Part shown: positions 1 through 8,315 of the stretch, one piece after another | Numbering within the stretch: position 1 is the stretch's first letter | Layout of the letters: each line of letters opens with the position of its first letter | Origin: CAYXTW01 sp964452645 | Lineage (GTDB): Bacteria; Zixibacteria; MSB-5A5; GN15; PGXB01 | NCBI GenBank assembly: GCA_964452645.1 | Contig: CAYVMO010000019.1 | Coordinates: 1-56,022 of the forward strand | Direction of reading: 5' to 3' | DNA: 56,022 nucleotides | Notes under the pieces: model-generated | Told to the model about the DNA's origin: nothing | Database searches by the model: none | What the model saw: the letters and a program-made list of their open reading frames with translations, nothing else | Made by a program: the position numbers and the translations under genes

Positions 1-22
1 TAACTTGACCACGAGGACTCTC

Positions 23-565
23 TTAGAAATCGCTTGCTAAATGGGGAGCATTACAAATAAACTTAACATAATTATTACGGTCATGACCATAATAATCTTC
101 CTGAAATTGATAATCATCTTTGTATAACTGGTATTTTGCACGATTTTTCAGATATGTATCAATACTTAAATTATCAGCATCGTCGTACAAGGTAATTAAT
201 AAATCGAGATTATCTGTTCGTATTCTAGAAAAAATAAATTTCCTAAATTCTATATCTCGGCTTTTTATATAATCGCTGATTATATTCCTAATTCTTTCTA
301 TTTCTTCTTCATCATATGGCATATTCTCCTCCGCATGCGAAAGGTTATTATTAATCCTTATATTTTGGGGCTTATATACCCAATAATCAAGTAAGGCCGT
401 ACCGGAAAATACTACTCCAACAATCAACATAAATGAAGCGGTCGATTTTGTGTCGTTATTACTTTCTAATGCGGATACGGCTAACAAAACTGCACCTAAT
501 AATAGACATATTACACCCACTATGCCCATAACCATAACGCAGCCTTTTTTATTATTTGTACTCAT
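23..565 (-). CDS. hypothetical two-helix membrane protein
   Basis: A 180-residue protein I do not recognise. Residues about 10-32 and 45-62 are strongly hydrophobic and should form two membrane helices; the remaining roughly 115 residues are charged, with a run of acidic residues (YDEEEIERIRN) around 84-95, and are probably a cytosolic tail. The start follows a very short basic N-terminus (MSTNNKKG), which favours the first ATG. It lies downstream of panB on the same strand with a gap of about 55 bp, but nothing links the two functionally. It is more AT-rich than panB, so it may be an accessory gene. The protein is complete; the window edge lies just past its stop. Confidence 0.6.
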   Translation of the reverse strand: MSTNNKKGCVMVMGIVGVICLLLGAVLLAVSALESNNDTKSTASFMLIVGVVFSGTALLDYWVYKPQNIRINNNLSHAEENMPYDEEEIERIRNIISDYIKSRDIEFRKFIFSRIRTDNLDLLITLYDDADNLSIDTYLKNRAKYQLYKDDYQFQEDYYGHDRNNYVKFICNAPHLASDF

Positions 566-620
566 TATAACAGTAATATTAAACCTTCATTTAGGCTATC
601 AATAATGATAATATAATCTA

Positions 621-1448
621 TCAAAACGACTCGTTGTCCGACGGGTAGTTGCCGGATTTGACATCGGCGATGTATTGACCGGCTGCTTTTTCTATTACCG
701 GCGGAAGGTCGGCGTAGCGGCGGACAAAACGCGGCTGGAATTCATCGTACAGACCAAGAATATCATTTATCACCAATACCTGCCCATCACAATCTTTGCC
801 GGCGCCGATACCGATGGTCGGAATATTGACCGCTTTGGTGATTTCGGCGGCGGTGTCGGACTGTATCAGTTCCAGCACCATGCTGAACGCGCCCGCCTCC
901 TCAAGCGCCTGCGCCGATTCCATAAGGTACTGTTTCGATTTTTCGGTACGGCCCCTGACTTTCGGCGGTGATTTGGTCCCGCCCCATTTTTGAACCGACT
1001 GCGGCGTAAAACCGATATGCCCCATCACCGGAATCCCGCACTCGACAATACGCTTGACAGTCGCCGCCATTTCGATGCCCCCCTCAAGTTTGATCGCTTC
1101 GGCGTTGGCGTCACGTAAGAAGCGTCCAGCGTTTTCGACAGCAATGGCAATCGACGGCTGGTACGACATAAACGGCATGTCAGCAATCACCAGCGCCAGT
1201 GTAGTACCCTTCGCCACCGCCCTGACGTGCCCCAGCATGATGTCCATTGTCATCGGAAGCGTACTCTTCTCACCATACAGCACCATCCCGACCGAATCGC
1301 CGACCAATAATGCATCGACTCCGGCGCGGTCGAGAAATTTGGCGGTGAAATAATCGTACGCGGTCAGCACCGCAATTTTTTCGCCCTTGCTTTTCTTTTT
1401 TATGAAAGCGGAGATAGTAATTTTCTTTTTGTCATTGTTATTGGACAT
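621..1448 (-). CDS. panB: 3-methyl-2-oxobutanoate hydroxymethyltransferase
   Basis: Ketopantoate hydroxymethyltransferase transfers a hydroxymethyl group from 5,10-methylene-tetrahydrofolate to 2-oxoisovalerate, the first committed step to pantothenate and CoA. The 275 residues match the usual family length. Visible family motifs are the N-terminal LTAYDYFTAKFLDRAGVD, the metal/substrate region VGDSVGMVLYG, the VIADMPFMSY stretch, GHIGFTPQS and IPTIGIGAG. It is the last gene of a minus-strand run with folB, folK and a deoxynucleoside kinase, a sensible partnership because the enzyme consumes a folate cofactor. It is separated from those genes by a transposase flanked by palindromic repeats, so it may have lost cotranscription with them. 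No clear Shine-Dalgarno sequence precedes the ATG at 1448. panC is not in the window. Confidence 0.95.
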   Translation of the reverse strand: MSNNNDKKKITISAFIKKKSKGEKIAVLTAYDYFTAKFLDRAGVDALLVGDSVGMVLYGEKSTLPMTMDIMLGHVRAVAKGTTLALVIADMPFMSYQPSIAIAVENAGRFLRDANAEAIKLEGGIEMAATVKRIVECGIPVMGHIGFTPQSVQKWGGTKSPPKVRGRTEKSKQYLMESAQALEEAGAFSMVLELIQSDTAAEITKAVNIPTIGIGAGKDCDGQVLVINDILGLYDEFQPRFVRRYADLPPVIEKAAGQYIADVKSGNYPSDNESF

Positions 1449-1478
1449 GAGATTTTGATAATTCCATATTAAATTTCT

Positions 1479-1542
1479 GTAGGGCAGGAGTCCCCGACTC
1501 CTGCCTTTTTATAAAGGCAGGTCTCGGAGAGACCTGCCCTAC
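1479..1542. repeat. REP-like double-hairpin element, copy 1
   Basis: An about 64-bp palindromic element. The outer ends GTAGG and CCTAC pair, and inside are two hairpins, GGCAGGAGT...ACTCCTGCC and GGCAGGTCTC...GAGACCTGCC. It lies four bases from the stop of the REP-associated transposase at 1547-2047 and is nearly identical to the element at 2062-2123 on the other side of that gene. Confidence 0.85.
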
Positions 1543-1546
1543 TATT

Positions 1547-2047
1547 TTACTCGCCATAATCTCCGTCGAAAATCAATTTTTCTTTTCTTCCCCAATCCTT
1601 TGGATACAATCCTTTTTCATAAAAGTCGTGAATTGAAGATTCTTTCCAATCGAACGGGCTGTTTACATAACCATGCTTTACGGGATTGTAATGTATGTAA
1701 TCTATGTGTCTGTTCATATCATCGCGATCCCTTATAACATGATCCCAAAATCGTTTTTGCCAAACCATGCCAGACCTAACAGAAATATACCTTAATTTCT
1801 TGGAAAATGACAACTTGATCCTTTGCATGATATTAGAGAGATCCGAATTCTCGGGATTAATTATTAAATGCAAATGATCCGGTAGAATGACAAAGGCGAT
1901 TAATTCGAATTTTAAATTGTTCTGATATTTCGTCATAGAATCCCGAAGCAAATCATAATGCTTAATCAATAATTTTTCCCTTTGATCCGTAACAGCAGTA
2001 ATAAAATAAATACTTCCCTTCGAATAATGTCTTAATAGCTTAGACAT
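1547..2047 (-). CDS. REP-associated tyrosine transposase (RAYT, Y1_Tnp family)
   Basis: A 166-residue single-strand transposase of the HUH/Y1 class. The HUH motif is LPDHLHLII (His58 and His60), and the nucleophile region is the RHIDYIHYNPVKHGYV stretch near residues 114-128 (Tyr117 or Tyr120). WQKRFWDHVIRD is also typical of the family. Such proteins cut and join one strand at REP hairpins. Here the gene is bracketed by two almost identical double hairpins at 1479-1542 and 2062-2123, the arrangement known for REPtron/RAYT loci. It sits between the deoxynucleoside kinase and panB genes on the same strand, so it probably interrupted an existing run of metabolic genes. It has no full-length partner protein or IS ends, so it is not a conventional insertion sequence. 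Confidence 0.93.
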   Translation of the reverse strand: MSKLLRHYSKGSIYFITAVTDQREKLLIKHYDLLRDSMTKYQNNLKFELIAFVILPDHLHLIINPENSDLSNIMQRIKLSFSKKLRYISVRSGMVWQKRFWDHVIRDRDDMNRHIDYIHYNPVKHGYVNSPFDWKESSIHDFYEKGLYPKDWGRKEKLIFDGDYGE

Positions 2048-2061
2048 GGCTTAATTTTGGC

Positions 2062-2123
2062 GTAGGGCAGGAGTCCCCGACTCCTGCCTTTTTCTTGGCA
2101 GGTCTCGGGGAGACCTACCCTAC
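2062..2123. repeat. REP-like double-hairpin element, copy 2
   Basis: The second copy of the element seen at 1479-1542, with the same outer GTAGG/CCTAC ends, the same first hairpin and a slightly changed second hairpin (GGTCTC-GGGG-AGACC). It is 14 bp upstream of the transposase start, so it probably also lies in its 5' leader. Confidence 0.85.
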
Positions 2124-2171
2124 ATTTTTCTACATTTTTCCCTTCAATATCGGACATATACATCCACATCT

Positions 2172-2816
2172 TCATCCACTTATCGTCGAGGGTACATAAT
2201 ATTTCTTACCGGATATCGGTTTTTGTATCATGTCGACAAGACTCTCGAAATCATTCTCATTTTCGACAAAATCTATCTCGTCGGTCTTGATTACCAGCAA
2301 CGGCGAATCTTCGTAGTGAAAGAAATAATAATTAAAAGCATCGTTAAGCTGCTGGATATAATCGGCATCAATGGTGTGTTCGAAATTAAAATTTCTTTTT
2401 TTGATTCTGCCCAGCAGGACCGGGGTCGAGGTTTGCAGATAGATGGTCAGATCCGGTTTGGGAATATCGGCTTTCAGCAGGGGCAATATTTTTTCATAGA
2501 GCGTCAATTCGCGCGGGCTTAGATTGATGGTGGCAAAGACATGATCGCGGGCGAAAGAATAATCGGCGACAATTCTTTGATCGAACAGGTCGCGTGTCAA
2601 TAACGATAATTGCTGTTGATAGCGGGTCAAAAGGAAAAAAAGCTGGGTGGTAAAAGCATATCGTCTGATATCTTTGTAGAAATCGACCAGGAATGGATTA
2701 TTCATGGCGTCATCCAATAACAGCCGGGCGCCGATTTTCTCGGCCAGCATCCGAGCCAGCGTTGTTTTGCCGGCACCGATAACGCCCTCAATGGCAATAT
2801 AATTTGCGTCAGACAT
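2172..2816 (-). CDS. deoxynucleoside kinase family protein
   Basis: A 214-residue P-loop kinase predicted to phosphorylate deoxyribonucleosides with ATP in nucleotide salvage. The Walker A loop GVIGAGKTT lies at about residues 10-18. An ADYSFARD segment matches the DRS-like catalytic/substrate region of the family, and an RIKKRN segment is a plausible arginine-rich lid. The length is typical for bacterial dAdo/dGuo kinases, but substrate preference (dA, dG or other) cannot be read from the sequence. Its start overlaps the end of folK by 8 bp, implying translational coupling. Confidence 0.85.
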   Translation of the reverse strand: MSDANYIAIEGVIGAGKTTLARMLAEKIGARLLLDDAMNNPFLVDFYKDIRRYAFTTQLFFLLTRYQQQLSLLTRDLFDQRIVADYSFARDHVFATINLSPRELTLYEKILPLLKADIPKPDLTIYLQTSTPVLLGRIKKRNFNFEHTIDADYIQQLNDAFNYYFFHYEDSPLLVIKTDEIDFVENENDFESLVDMIQKPISGKKYYVPSTISG

Positions 2817-3318
2817 GATCGCGGACAGATTCCCGGTATAAAATCAGGCTGTCAACCTCCTTTTGTTTAAGATAGCCTTCGAGCTTTTTGCCGCTGACCG
2901 GATGTACCAAATCGGGCTCGATTTGCAAAAGCGGCACCAGGACAAAGGCGCGTCTGGTCATGCGCGGATGCGGGATCGCTAAGCGTTTGCTTTTGACCTT
3001 GTCGTCACCAAAAAGCAGGATATCAATATCAATCGGGCGCGGTTTTTTATCGCCTTTACTCTCGCGCCCGAGTTTCTCTTCGATCTTTTCTATATTCCGC
3101 AGAAGCTCCAGCGGCGTGAATGAAAACTGCCCCTTGATAACCATATTTAAAAATGTGGGCGAATCCGGTTCCATGTCGACCGGCTGGGTAACATAAATCG
3201 ACGAGGCGTTAATCCACTCAAAGCCTTCCAGTGCCGCCAGCATCTCGCAGGCTTTCTTAAGGTTACGCTCGCGATCGCCAAGATTCGATCCCAATGACAA
3301 AAAGACGGTATTCGACAT
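2809..3318 (-). CDS. folK: 2-amino-4-hydroxy-6-hydroxymethyldihydropteridine diphosphokinase
   Basis: HPPK transfers pyrophosphate from ATP to 6-hydroxymethyl-7,8-dihydropterin in folate synthesis. With the start chosen here it has 169 residues, the family size. Motifs are the N-terminal FLSLGSNLGDRE, the ATP/substrate loop RPIDIDILLFGD and IPHPRMTRRAFVLVPL. An upstream in-frame ATG at 3366 would add 16 residues and overlap folB. The ATG at 3318 is preferred because GGAGAAAA lies just upstream and the FLSLGSNLG motif then starts near residue 5. It follows folB by 13 bp and overlaps the kinase gene downstream. Confidence 0.95.
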   Translation of the reverse strand: MSNTVFLSLGSNLGDRERNLKKACEMLAALEGFEWINASSIYVTQPVDMEPDSPTFLNMVIKGQFSFTPLELLRNIEKIEEKLGRESKGDKKPRPIDIDILLFGDDKVKSKRLAIPHPRMTRRAFVLVPLLQIEPDLVHPVSGKKLEGYLKQKEVDSLILYRESVRDHV

Positions 3319-3331
3319 GATTTTCTCCTTT

Positions 3332-3724
3332 TTATTCTTCATTATCGGACAAAATCTTGGCAGCATCAGGCTGTCGACGAGTAACTTCGATTTCTATATT
3401 GCTGATATTCCCGGCAATCGGCGGAATAACTTTTCTGACCCTGATAGTCGTTCTGAAAACCGGGAATTCTTTTAAAATCTCATCGGCCAGAGTTGTCGCC
3501 AGTTTTTCAATCAAAGAAAACGCCCGCCCCTCGACAATATCCCTGATTTTCTGAAAAACGGCCACATAATCAACCGTATCGCCCAGCGAATCCGAACTCC
3601 CCGGCGTAGCCAGATCGACTTCCAGTTCGCAATCGACCTCAAATCGCCGACCGGTTTCTTTCTCGGCTGAAGATACGCCGTGGTAGCCGTAAAATGACAT
3701 ATTTTGAAGCCGAATAACATCCAT
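3332..3724 (-). CDS. folB: dihydroneopterin aldolase
   Basis: Converts 7,8-dihydroneopterin to 6-hydroxymethyl-dihydropterin plus glycolaldehyde, the step immediately before folK. The 130-residue length and the N-terminal IRLQNMSFYGYHGVSSAEKETG signature (catalytic Tyr and Glu region) fit. A conserved SLIEKLATTLADEIL helix and the C-terminal VRKVIPPIAGNISNIEIEVTR strand complete the tunnelling fold. The gene starts 7 bp after the upstream aminotransferase-like gene stops and is followed closely by folK, so one transcript is likely. Confidence 0.95.
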   Translation of the reverse strand: MDVIRLQNMSFYGYHGVSSAEKETGRRFEVDCELEVDLATPGSSDSLGDTVDYVAVFQKIRDIVEGRAFSLIEKLATTLADEILKEFPVFRTTIRVRKVIPPIAGNISNIEIEVTRRQPDAAKILSDNEE

Positions 3725-3730
3725 ATCTGA

Positions 3731-4903
3731 TTATTCCCCCGTTTTTTGGCGAAGCTGTAACCTTCGAGATAACCGCGAAATCGCCTCAGTATAATCTTGC
3801 GGTGTGGCAGTCAAAGATAATCTCAAGAATCCTTCGCCGGTTTCACCCAATGCCACTCCCGGTAAAGTCAGAATTCGTCTCCGCCTGAAAATGGTCGCGG
3901 CATAAGCAGAGGAGCCTTTTCGCTCCGGTATGGTTGTCCATAAAAAAGGCGAAGATTTTCCGCCGACACTACTCCAGTTCATTTTTTCGGCCAATTGTTC
4001 GGCTTTCTGCCGGGATAAGCCGATATTTTTCTTGATTTCTTTCAGCCCCGGCGACGGGTGATTTTTAATCGCCTCGATAACCGGCTCCAACCAGGATTTT
4101 GGGATATAGGCGCCAATTGTTTTTCCTATAATCTCCAGACCGTTTATTATTTCGGGCGGCCCGATAGCAAAGCCGAACGGCATATATCCCAGACCGAATG
4201 TAAAAGCGAATGAAAAAATTTCCAGGCCGACCTTCCGCCCCCCCGGAACGGTCCGCAAAAGCGGATGTTTTTCCTCGGCCAGCGAGCAAAAGGCGGCATC
4301 ATTAATGATGAATAAATTCCGTTTCGAGGCCGCCCGCACAAAATCGGCCAGCTCGTGGTCATCCATTATGGTTCCGGTAGGATTATGAGGGCTGTTGAGG
4401 ATCAAGACCTTAGCGGATTTGCCCAAATTGTCGGGTAATCTCGAAAAGGACGGTTTGTAATCGGTCTTTGAAGAGATAGAATAGCTGACTGGCACGCCGC
4501 CGGCGGAAATCACAAATCGCCGATAGAAAGGCATCCCTGGCTCGGGACAAAGGACAATATCGCCGTATTCAATAAAGGCCAGACAAAAATCAAAAATAAT
4601 CCGGTGAATTCCCTGGCCGATATGAATCTCTTTTCGAGGTTCTATCTTAATTCGGTATTCGCTGTCTAACCACTCGGCGATGATTTCTTTCAGTTTCGAC
4701 AAATCATCCGCGGAGGCCGACTGATTAGGGGCTTGATTCGATGATTCCACTAACTCTTTTTTAGGCCAGCGGAAATGTCCCAGATCGATAATCGGCTCCT
4801 TTGTCTCGCCGGCCGCGATTGTCCGCTTCGGGAAGAACTCCTCGATGTCAAAAGGAAAATGATAAACCCGATCGGCCTTATCCAATACAATCTTTTTTAT
4901 CAT
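3731..4903 (-). CDS. class I/II aminotransferase-fold protein lacking the PLP lysine
   Basis: 390 residues with the fold-type I aminotransferase pattern: NSPHNPTG around residues 170-177 (the PLP-contacting Asn), NDAAF at 201-205 (the Asp that contacts the pyridine nitrogen) and a C-terminal FLRLSL with Arg361 where the substrate-carboxylate Arg normally sits. Where the family has S-x-S-K followed by G-x-R-x-G, this protein reads SFAFTF-GLGYMPFGFAIG, so the Schiff-base lysine position is Phe234 and the following Arg is also missing. It is therefore probably not a working aminotransferase. The reading frame is otherwise intact and the gene overlaps the aldolase gene upstream by 4 bp (ATGA), so it looks maintained. 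Its role is unknown; a scaffolding or non-PLP function is possible. Confidence 0.75.
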   Translation of the reverse strand: MIKKIVLDKADRVYHFPFDIEEFFPKRTIAAGETKEPIIDLGHFRWPKKELVESSNQAPNQSASADDLSKLKEIIAEWLDSEYRIKIEPRKEIHIGQGIHRIIFDFCLAFIEYGDIVLCPEPGMPFYRRFVISAGGVPVSYSISSKTDYKPSFSRLPDNLGKSAKVLILNSPHNPTGTIMDDHELADFVRAASKRNLFIINDAAFCSLAEEKHPLLRTVPGGRKVGLEIFSFAFTFGLGYMPFGFAIGPPEIINGLEIIGKTIGAYIPKSWLEPVIEAIKNHPSPGLKEIKKNIGLSRQKAEQLAEKMNWSSVGGKSSPFLWTTIPERKGSSAYAATIFRRRRILTLPGVALGETGEGFLRLSLTATPQDYTEAISRLSRRLQLRQKTGE

Positions 4904-5547
4904 CGACTGCCTTCCCCATTATAATCGCGCCTGATTTTTCTCAATCGCGCCACTTCGTTTTTTTCAAGGAAATCAATCTTCCCCGCACGTTTGGCAATAT
5001 ACATAATTTTCGCCAGATGTTCAACCGTTTCCATTCGATAATAAGCTTCCTTCATATCTCGACCAAGTGTTAAAACACCGTGGTTCTTTAAAATATATAC
5101 GTCATAATGTTTTATACAGCTTTCCAGCGCTCTCGGAACGTCATCGGTTCCGGGCGAAGCATATTCAACTTGTGCGATATCGCCGAGAGTCAGGACCGCT
5201 TCGGGATGGATATCACAACGCAATTCCTGATCGGTTAGCGAAAAGGCCGTTGCGTATGGCGGGTGGGCGTGGCAGCAGGCCTGGATATCTGCACGATTCT
5301 TGTATACAAAGATATGCATTAATTTCTCCGATGAAGGTGCGCGCATGCCTTCGAGTTTTTCGCCCTTATCATTTATCGCGATCAGGTCTCCATTTTCTAA
5401 AAATCCGAGGGACAATCCGGAGGGAGTAATCAATAACCGGTTTTTGACCCGGATAGATAGATTTCCGCCTGTTCCGGAGGTCAATCCTCTCTCGAATAAA
5501 AGCCGCCCGAAGGCAACCATTTCAGTCCTTTGAGACGTATAAGTCAT
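4900..5547 (-). CDS. class II aldolase/adducin family protein (fuculose-phosphate aldolase-like)
   Basis: A 215-residue zinc-dependent class II aldolase. Motifs are SGTGGNLSIR (phosphate binding), ITPSG, HAHPPYATAF with the two zinc histidines, and LKNHGVLTLG with a third. The family cleaves sugar 1-phosphates such as L-fuculose-1-phosphate or epimerises ribulose 5-phosphate; the exact substrate cannot be assigned. It is the first gene of the minus-strand run that continues with the aminotransferase-like gene, folB and folK, and it stands divergent to the htrA gene. The nearest speculation is a tie to glycolaldehyde or sugar-phosphate handling next to folB, which I cannot support further. Confidence 0.85.
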   Translation of the reverse strand: MTYTSQRTEMVAFGRLLFERGLTSGTGGNLSIRVKNRLLITPSGLSLGFLENGDLIAINDKGEKLEGMRAPSSEKLMHIFVYKNRADIQACCHAHPPYATAFSLTDQELRCDIHPEAVLTLGDIAQVEYASPGTDDVPRALESCIKHYDVYILKNHGVLTLGRDMKEAYYRMETVEHLAKIMYIAKRAGKIDFLEKNEVARLRKIRRDYNGEGSR

Positions 5548-5770
5548 GGTAACTTATTATATTAATGTTTTGGCATAAAAATGTCAATTGCAACAAATGA
5601 GATTTTCGAGTCGAAAAGGGTTAGAAATCCGTTTGAATTACAATTACCGCAATAGCTTACAGTGATTAGTGCAATCGGGGGCAAAAAACGAAACTTTATC
5701 ATATAATGATAAGTATAAAAAAACAAGTAAGTTGAGGGGATTATTTTATTAAAGATGAATAAAATAATAC

Positions 5771-5799
5771 TTGACAAATTAGTAATTTTTTTTTATAAT
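5771..5799 (+). promoter_or_regulatory. consensus sigma-70 promoter of htrA
   Basis: A perfect TTGACA at 5771-5776 and a perfect TATAAT at 5794-5799 separated by 17 bp. The transcript would begin near 5806, followed by GGAGG at 5817-5821 and the htrA start. This is one of the best housekeeping promoters in the window. The rest of the 281-bp divergent gap is AT-rich and shows no other gene. Confidence 0.8.
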
Positions 5800-5828
5800 G
5801 AAAAGCTGTATTGTTTGGAGGTTGAGAG

Positions 5829-7319
5829 TTGAGAGGGAGATCGCATTTAGGTTTTTCCGGGAATTTCAGACCATTTTCAGTGGGCCTGTTTGCCGTCGTA
5901 TGCATATTGCTCGGTATTTTAATAGCCTCGAATCTCGATCTGAACAAACAGTCCGTCGCTGACGTCCAGGATACACGTCACCCCGTCGTTCAAAATGAGG
6001 AAGGAGAGTATTCTTCCCCGTTTGTCTCGGTAATCGAAAGCGTGACGGATGCCGTCGTTAATGTCGTTGCCGAGCAAAGTATCGCCACGACCTATCATGA
6101 CGACTTTTTCTGGCGCTTTTTCCGGGCCCCGCGCGAGGCGCAGATTTCGACCGGCTCCGGCTTCTTTTTCCGGGAGGACGGCTACATATTGACCAATTAC
6201 CACGTCGTCAGGGACGCTGAAAAAATCGAGGTCAGAACTTCATCGGGATACAGATACGATGCCAAACTTATCGGGCTTGACGACAAGACCGATCTGGCAG
6301 TGATTAAAGTCGACCCGCAGGAAAAAGTTACATTTATACCTTTCGGAAACTCGGCGAAAATTCATGTGGGTGATTGGGCAATCGCGATTGGCAATCCCTT
6401 TCCTCAGCAGGGATTGGACAGGACGGTTACGGTCGGGGTTATCTCGGCCAAAGGTCGAAGCAACCTGAATTTCGGCGAAGGAACGCCGAAATATCAAAGT
6501 TATATCCAGACTGATGCTTCCATCAATCCGGGTAATTCGGGCGGGCCTTTGGTTAATCTTAAGGGTGAAGCTATCGGCGTAAATGCTGCTATTTCCAGCC
6601 CGACCGGTGCCTCGGTGGGAATTGGATTCGCCATACCGATTAATATGGCCCGGGCTATAGTCCCCGATTTGATTTCAACCGGACATGTTTCGCGCGGACT
6701 TCTGGGAATAAACCTTACCGATGTTACCGAAAAGCAGGCCCGCGAACAGGGATTGGCGGCGGTAAAGGGTGTTTATGTGCACTCGGTTTTGGCCGATTCC
6801 CCGGCGGATCAAGCCGGTATTCATGAAGGCGATATTTTAGTCGCTTTTAATGGTGAGGAAATCACCGATTCCGATCGGCTGTCGGTATTGATTTCGACCG
6901 CACCGAAAAATAAAGAATCGGAGATTACTTTGATAAGGAAGGGTAAAAAGATAAATGCGAATACAAAAATAGTCGATGAGCAGGAGTTCCGACTGGCTCA
7001 CTCATCGGAGTTTGATAATCCCAATCTCGGGCTTTCGTGGTTGGGCATGGATTTGCTGACATTCTCGGAAGATGTCGCCCAACAGATCGGCGCCGAGCAT
7101 TTTCCGGGCGTATTTATAAATCGGGTGCAACGAGATTCACCGGCCGACCGGGCCGGTATTCAGCCCGGTTCTATTATAACGCAGGTGGATAATCAGGAAG
7201 TAAAAAACCTGGTCGAATTGCAGGTTATAGCGGAAGGAATGGAGGGCAGACAAAAAGCGATTCCGTTCCTGCTGGTCGACCCGGGAGGTTCGATAGAGTA
7301 CAAGGCGGTTAAACCTTGA
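5829..7319 (+). CDS. degP: HtrA/DegP-family periplasmic serine protease with two PDZ domains
   Basis: An envelope quality-control protease of 496 residues. An N-terminal hydrophobic segment (about residues 16-34) acts as signal or anchor. The trypsin-like domain carries the triad His125 (LTNYHVV), Asp155 (DLAVIKVD) and Ser237 (NPGNSGGPLV). Two PDZ domains follow, at about 285-375 and 400-490, each with a DSPADQAGI or DSPADRAGI loop. The start is a TTG at 5829, chosen because GGAGG ends seven bases upstream and the signal segment begins soon after. The gene is read from a consensus promoter and is followed 56 bp later by the primary sigma factor, so the two may share a transcript. Confidence 0.93.
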   Translation: MRGRSHLGFSGNFRPFSVGLFAVVCILLGILIASNLDLNKQSVADVQDTRHPVVQNEEGEYSSPFVSVIESVTDAVVNVVAEQSIATTYHDDFFWRFFRAPREAQISTGSGFFFREDGYILTNYHVVRDAEKIEVRTSSGYRYDAKLIGLDDKTDLAVIKVDPQEKVTFIPFGNSAKIHVGDWAIAIGNPFPQQGLDRTVTVGVISAKGRSNLNFGEGTPKYQSYIQTDASINPGNSGGPLVNLKGEAIGVNAAISSPTGASVGIGFAIPINMARAIVPDLISTGHVSRGLLGINLTDVTEKQAREQGLAAVKGVYVHSVLADSPADQAGIHEGDILVAFNGEEITDSDRLSVLISTAPKNKESEITLIRKGKKINANTKIVDEQEFRLAHSSEFDNPNLGLSWLGMDLLTFSEDVAQQIGAEHFPGVFINRVQRDSPADRAGIQPGSIITQVDNQEVKNLVELQVIAEGMEGRQKAIPFLLVDPGGSIEYKAVKP

Positions 7320-7375
7320 ACCGAGGGTTTATGTTTAAATGGGATATTAAACGCAAGGAGGATTGTTGATTCACA

Positions 7376-8230
7376 GTGGCTAAGCAAATGTTAAAGTTCC
7401 GCGATGAGGACAGGTCGCTGGATCTGTATCTTCGTGAAATCGGAGAAACACCCCTGATTAATGCGGCCGAAGAAGTTCGATTGGCTAAAAAAATAAAGCA
7501 GGGCTCTCAAAATGCCCTGGAAGCACTGACAAAAGCCAATCTTCGGTTTGTCGTTTCTGTCGCAAAACAGTATCAAAACCAGGGGTTATCCTTAGCTGAT
7601 TTGATCAACGAGGGCAACATCGGTCTGATTAAGGCGGCCAAGCGTTTCGATGAAACGCGCGGATTCAAATTTATCAGCTATGCTGTCTGGTGGATCAGGC
7701 AGGCTATTTTGCAGGCGCTGGCTGAACAGAGCCGTATTGTTCGTCTGCCATTGAATCGGGTCGGGACACTGCACAAAATCGGCAAGATTTCCAGTTCGCT
7801 TGAACAGGATCTTGGCCGGGTACCGTCCCCCGATGAAATAGCCAAAGAGCTTGACCTGTCGGCCGGCGAGGTTTCCGACACGCTGAAAATCTCGAATTCG
7901 CATCTTTCGCTTGACGCCCCTTTCTCGGTCTCCGAGGACAATTCGTTAATCGATGTTCTCGAAGATGAATACCAGCCGGCACCCGACGAGGAACTGCTGG
8001 ATTTGTCGCTGAAAACCGAAATCGAAAAAGCGCTCGACACGCTGACTCCGAGGGAAGCTGAGGTTATAAGCCTCTATTTTGGATTAAACCATGAAAAAGC
8101 CCTTACCCTTGAGGAGATCGGCGCCCGCTTTTCGCTGACGCGCGAACGTGTTCGTCAGATTAAAGAGAAAGCGATCAGACGATTGAGGCACGCCTCGCGA
8201 AGCCGCTCGCTGAGAGCATATCTGAATTGA
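7376..8230 (+). CDS. rpoD: primary RNA polymerase sigma factor (short RpoD type)
   Basis: A sigma-70 factor of 284 residues. Region 1.2 is SLDLYLREIGETPLI. Region 2 contains NLRFVVSVAKQYQNQG, DLINEGNIGLIKAAKRFD and FKFISYAVWWIRQAI. Region 3 starts at RIVRLPLN, and region 4 has the LTLEEIGARFSLTRERVRQIKEKA helix-turn-helix. Region 1.1 is absent, as in Bacteroidetes/Chlorobi-type primary sigma factors. The start is a GTG at 7376; an AGGAGG lies about 14 bases upstream, a rather long gap, and an in-frame ATG at 7388 is the alternative. A strong terminator follows. Confidence 0.93.
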   Translation: MAKQMLKFRDEDRSLDLYLREIGETPLINAAEEVRLAKKIKQGSQNALEALTKANLRFVVSVAKQYQNQGLSLADLINEGNIGLIKAAKRFDETRGFKFISYAVWWIRQAILQALAEQSRIVRLPLNRVGTLHKIGKISSSLEQDLGRVPSPDEIAKELDLSAGEVSDTLKISNSHLSLDAPFSVSEDNSLIDVLEDEYQPAPDEELLDLSLKTEIEKALDTLTPREAEVISLYFGLNHEKALTLEEIGARFSLTRERVRQIKEKAIRRLRHASRSRSLRAYLN

Positions 8231-8264
8231 TACAATTAGCGAATTTTAGAAAATCGTAATGCTT

Positions 8265-8294
8265 ATAAAAAGCCCCGCCTCCCGGGGCTTTTTT
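8265..8294. terminator. bidirectional intrinsic terminator after rpoD
   Basis: Stem AAGCCCCG at 8270-8277 and CGGGGCTT at 8283-8290 with a 5-base loop, an A-run before and a T-run after. It should stop transcription from rpoD on the plus strand and from the convergent SEC-C gene on the minus strand. Confidence 0.85.
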
Positions 8295-8315
8295 AATCAT
8301 ATCAATCAATCGTAG

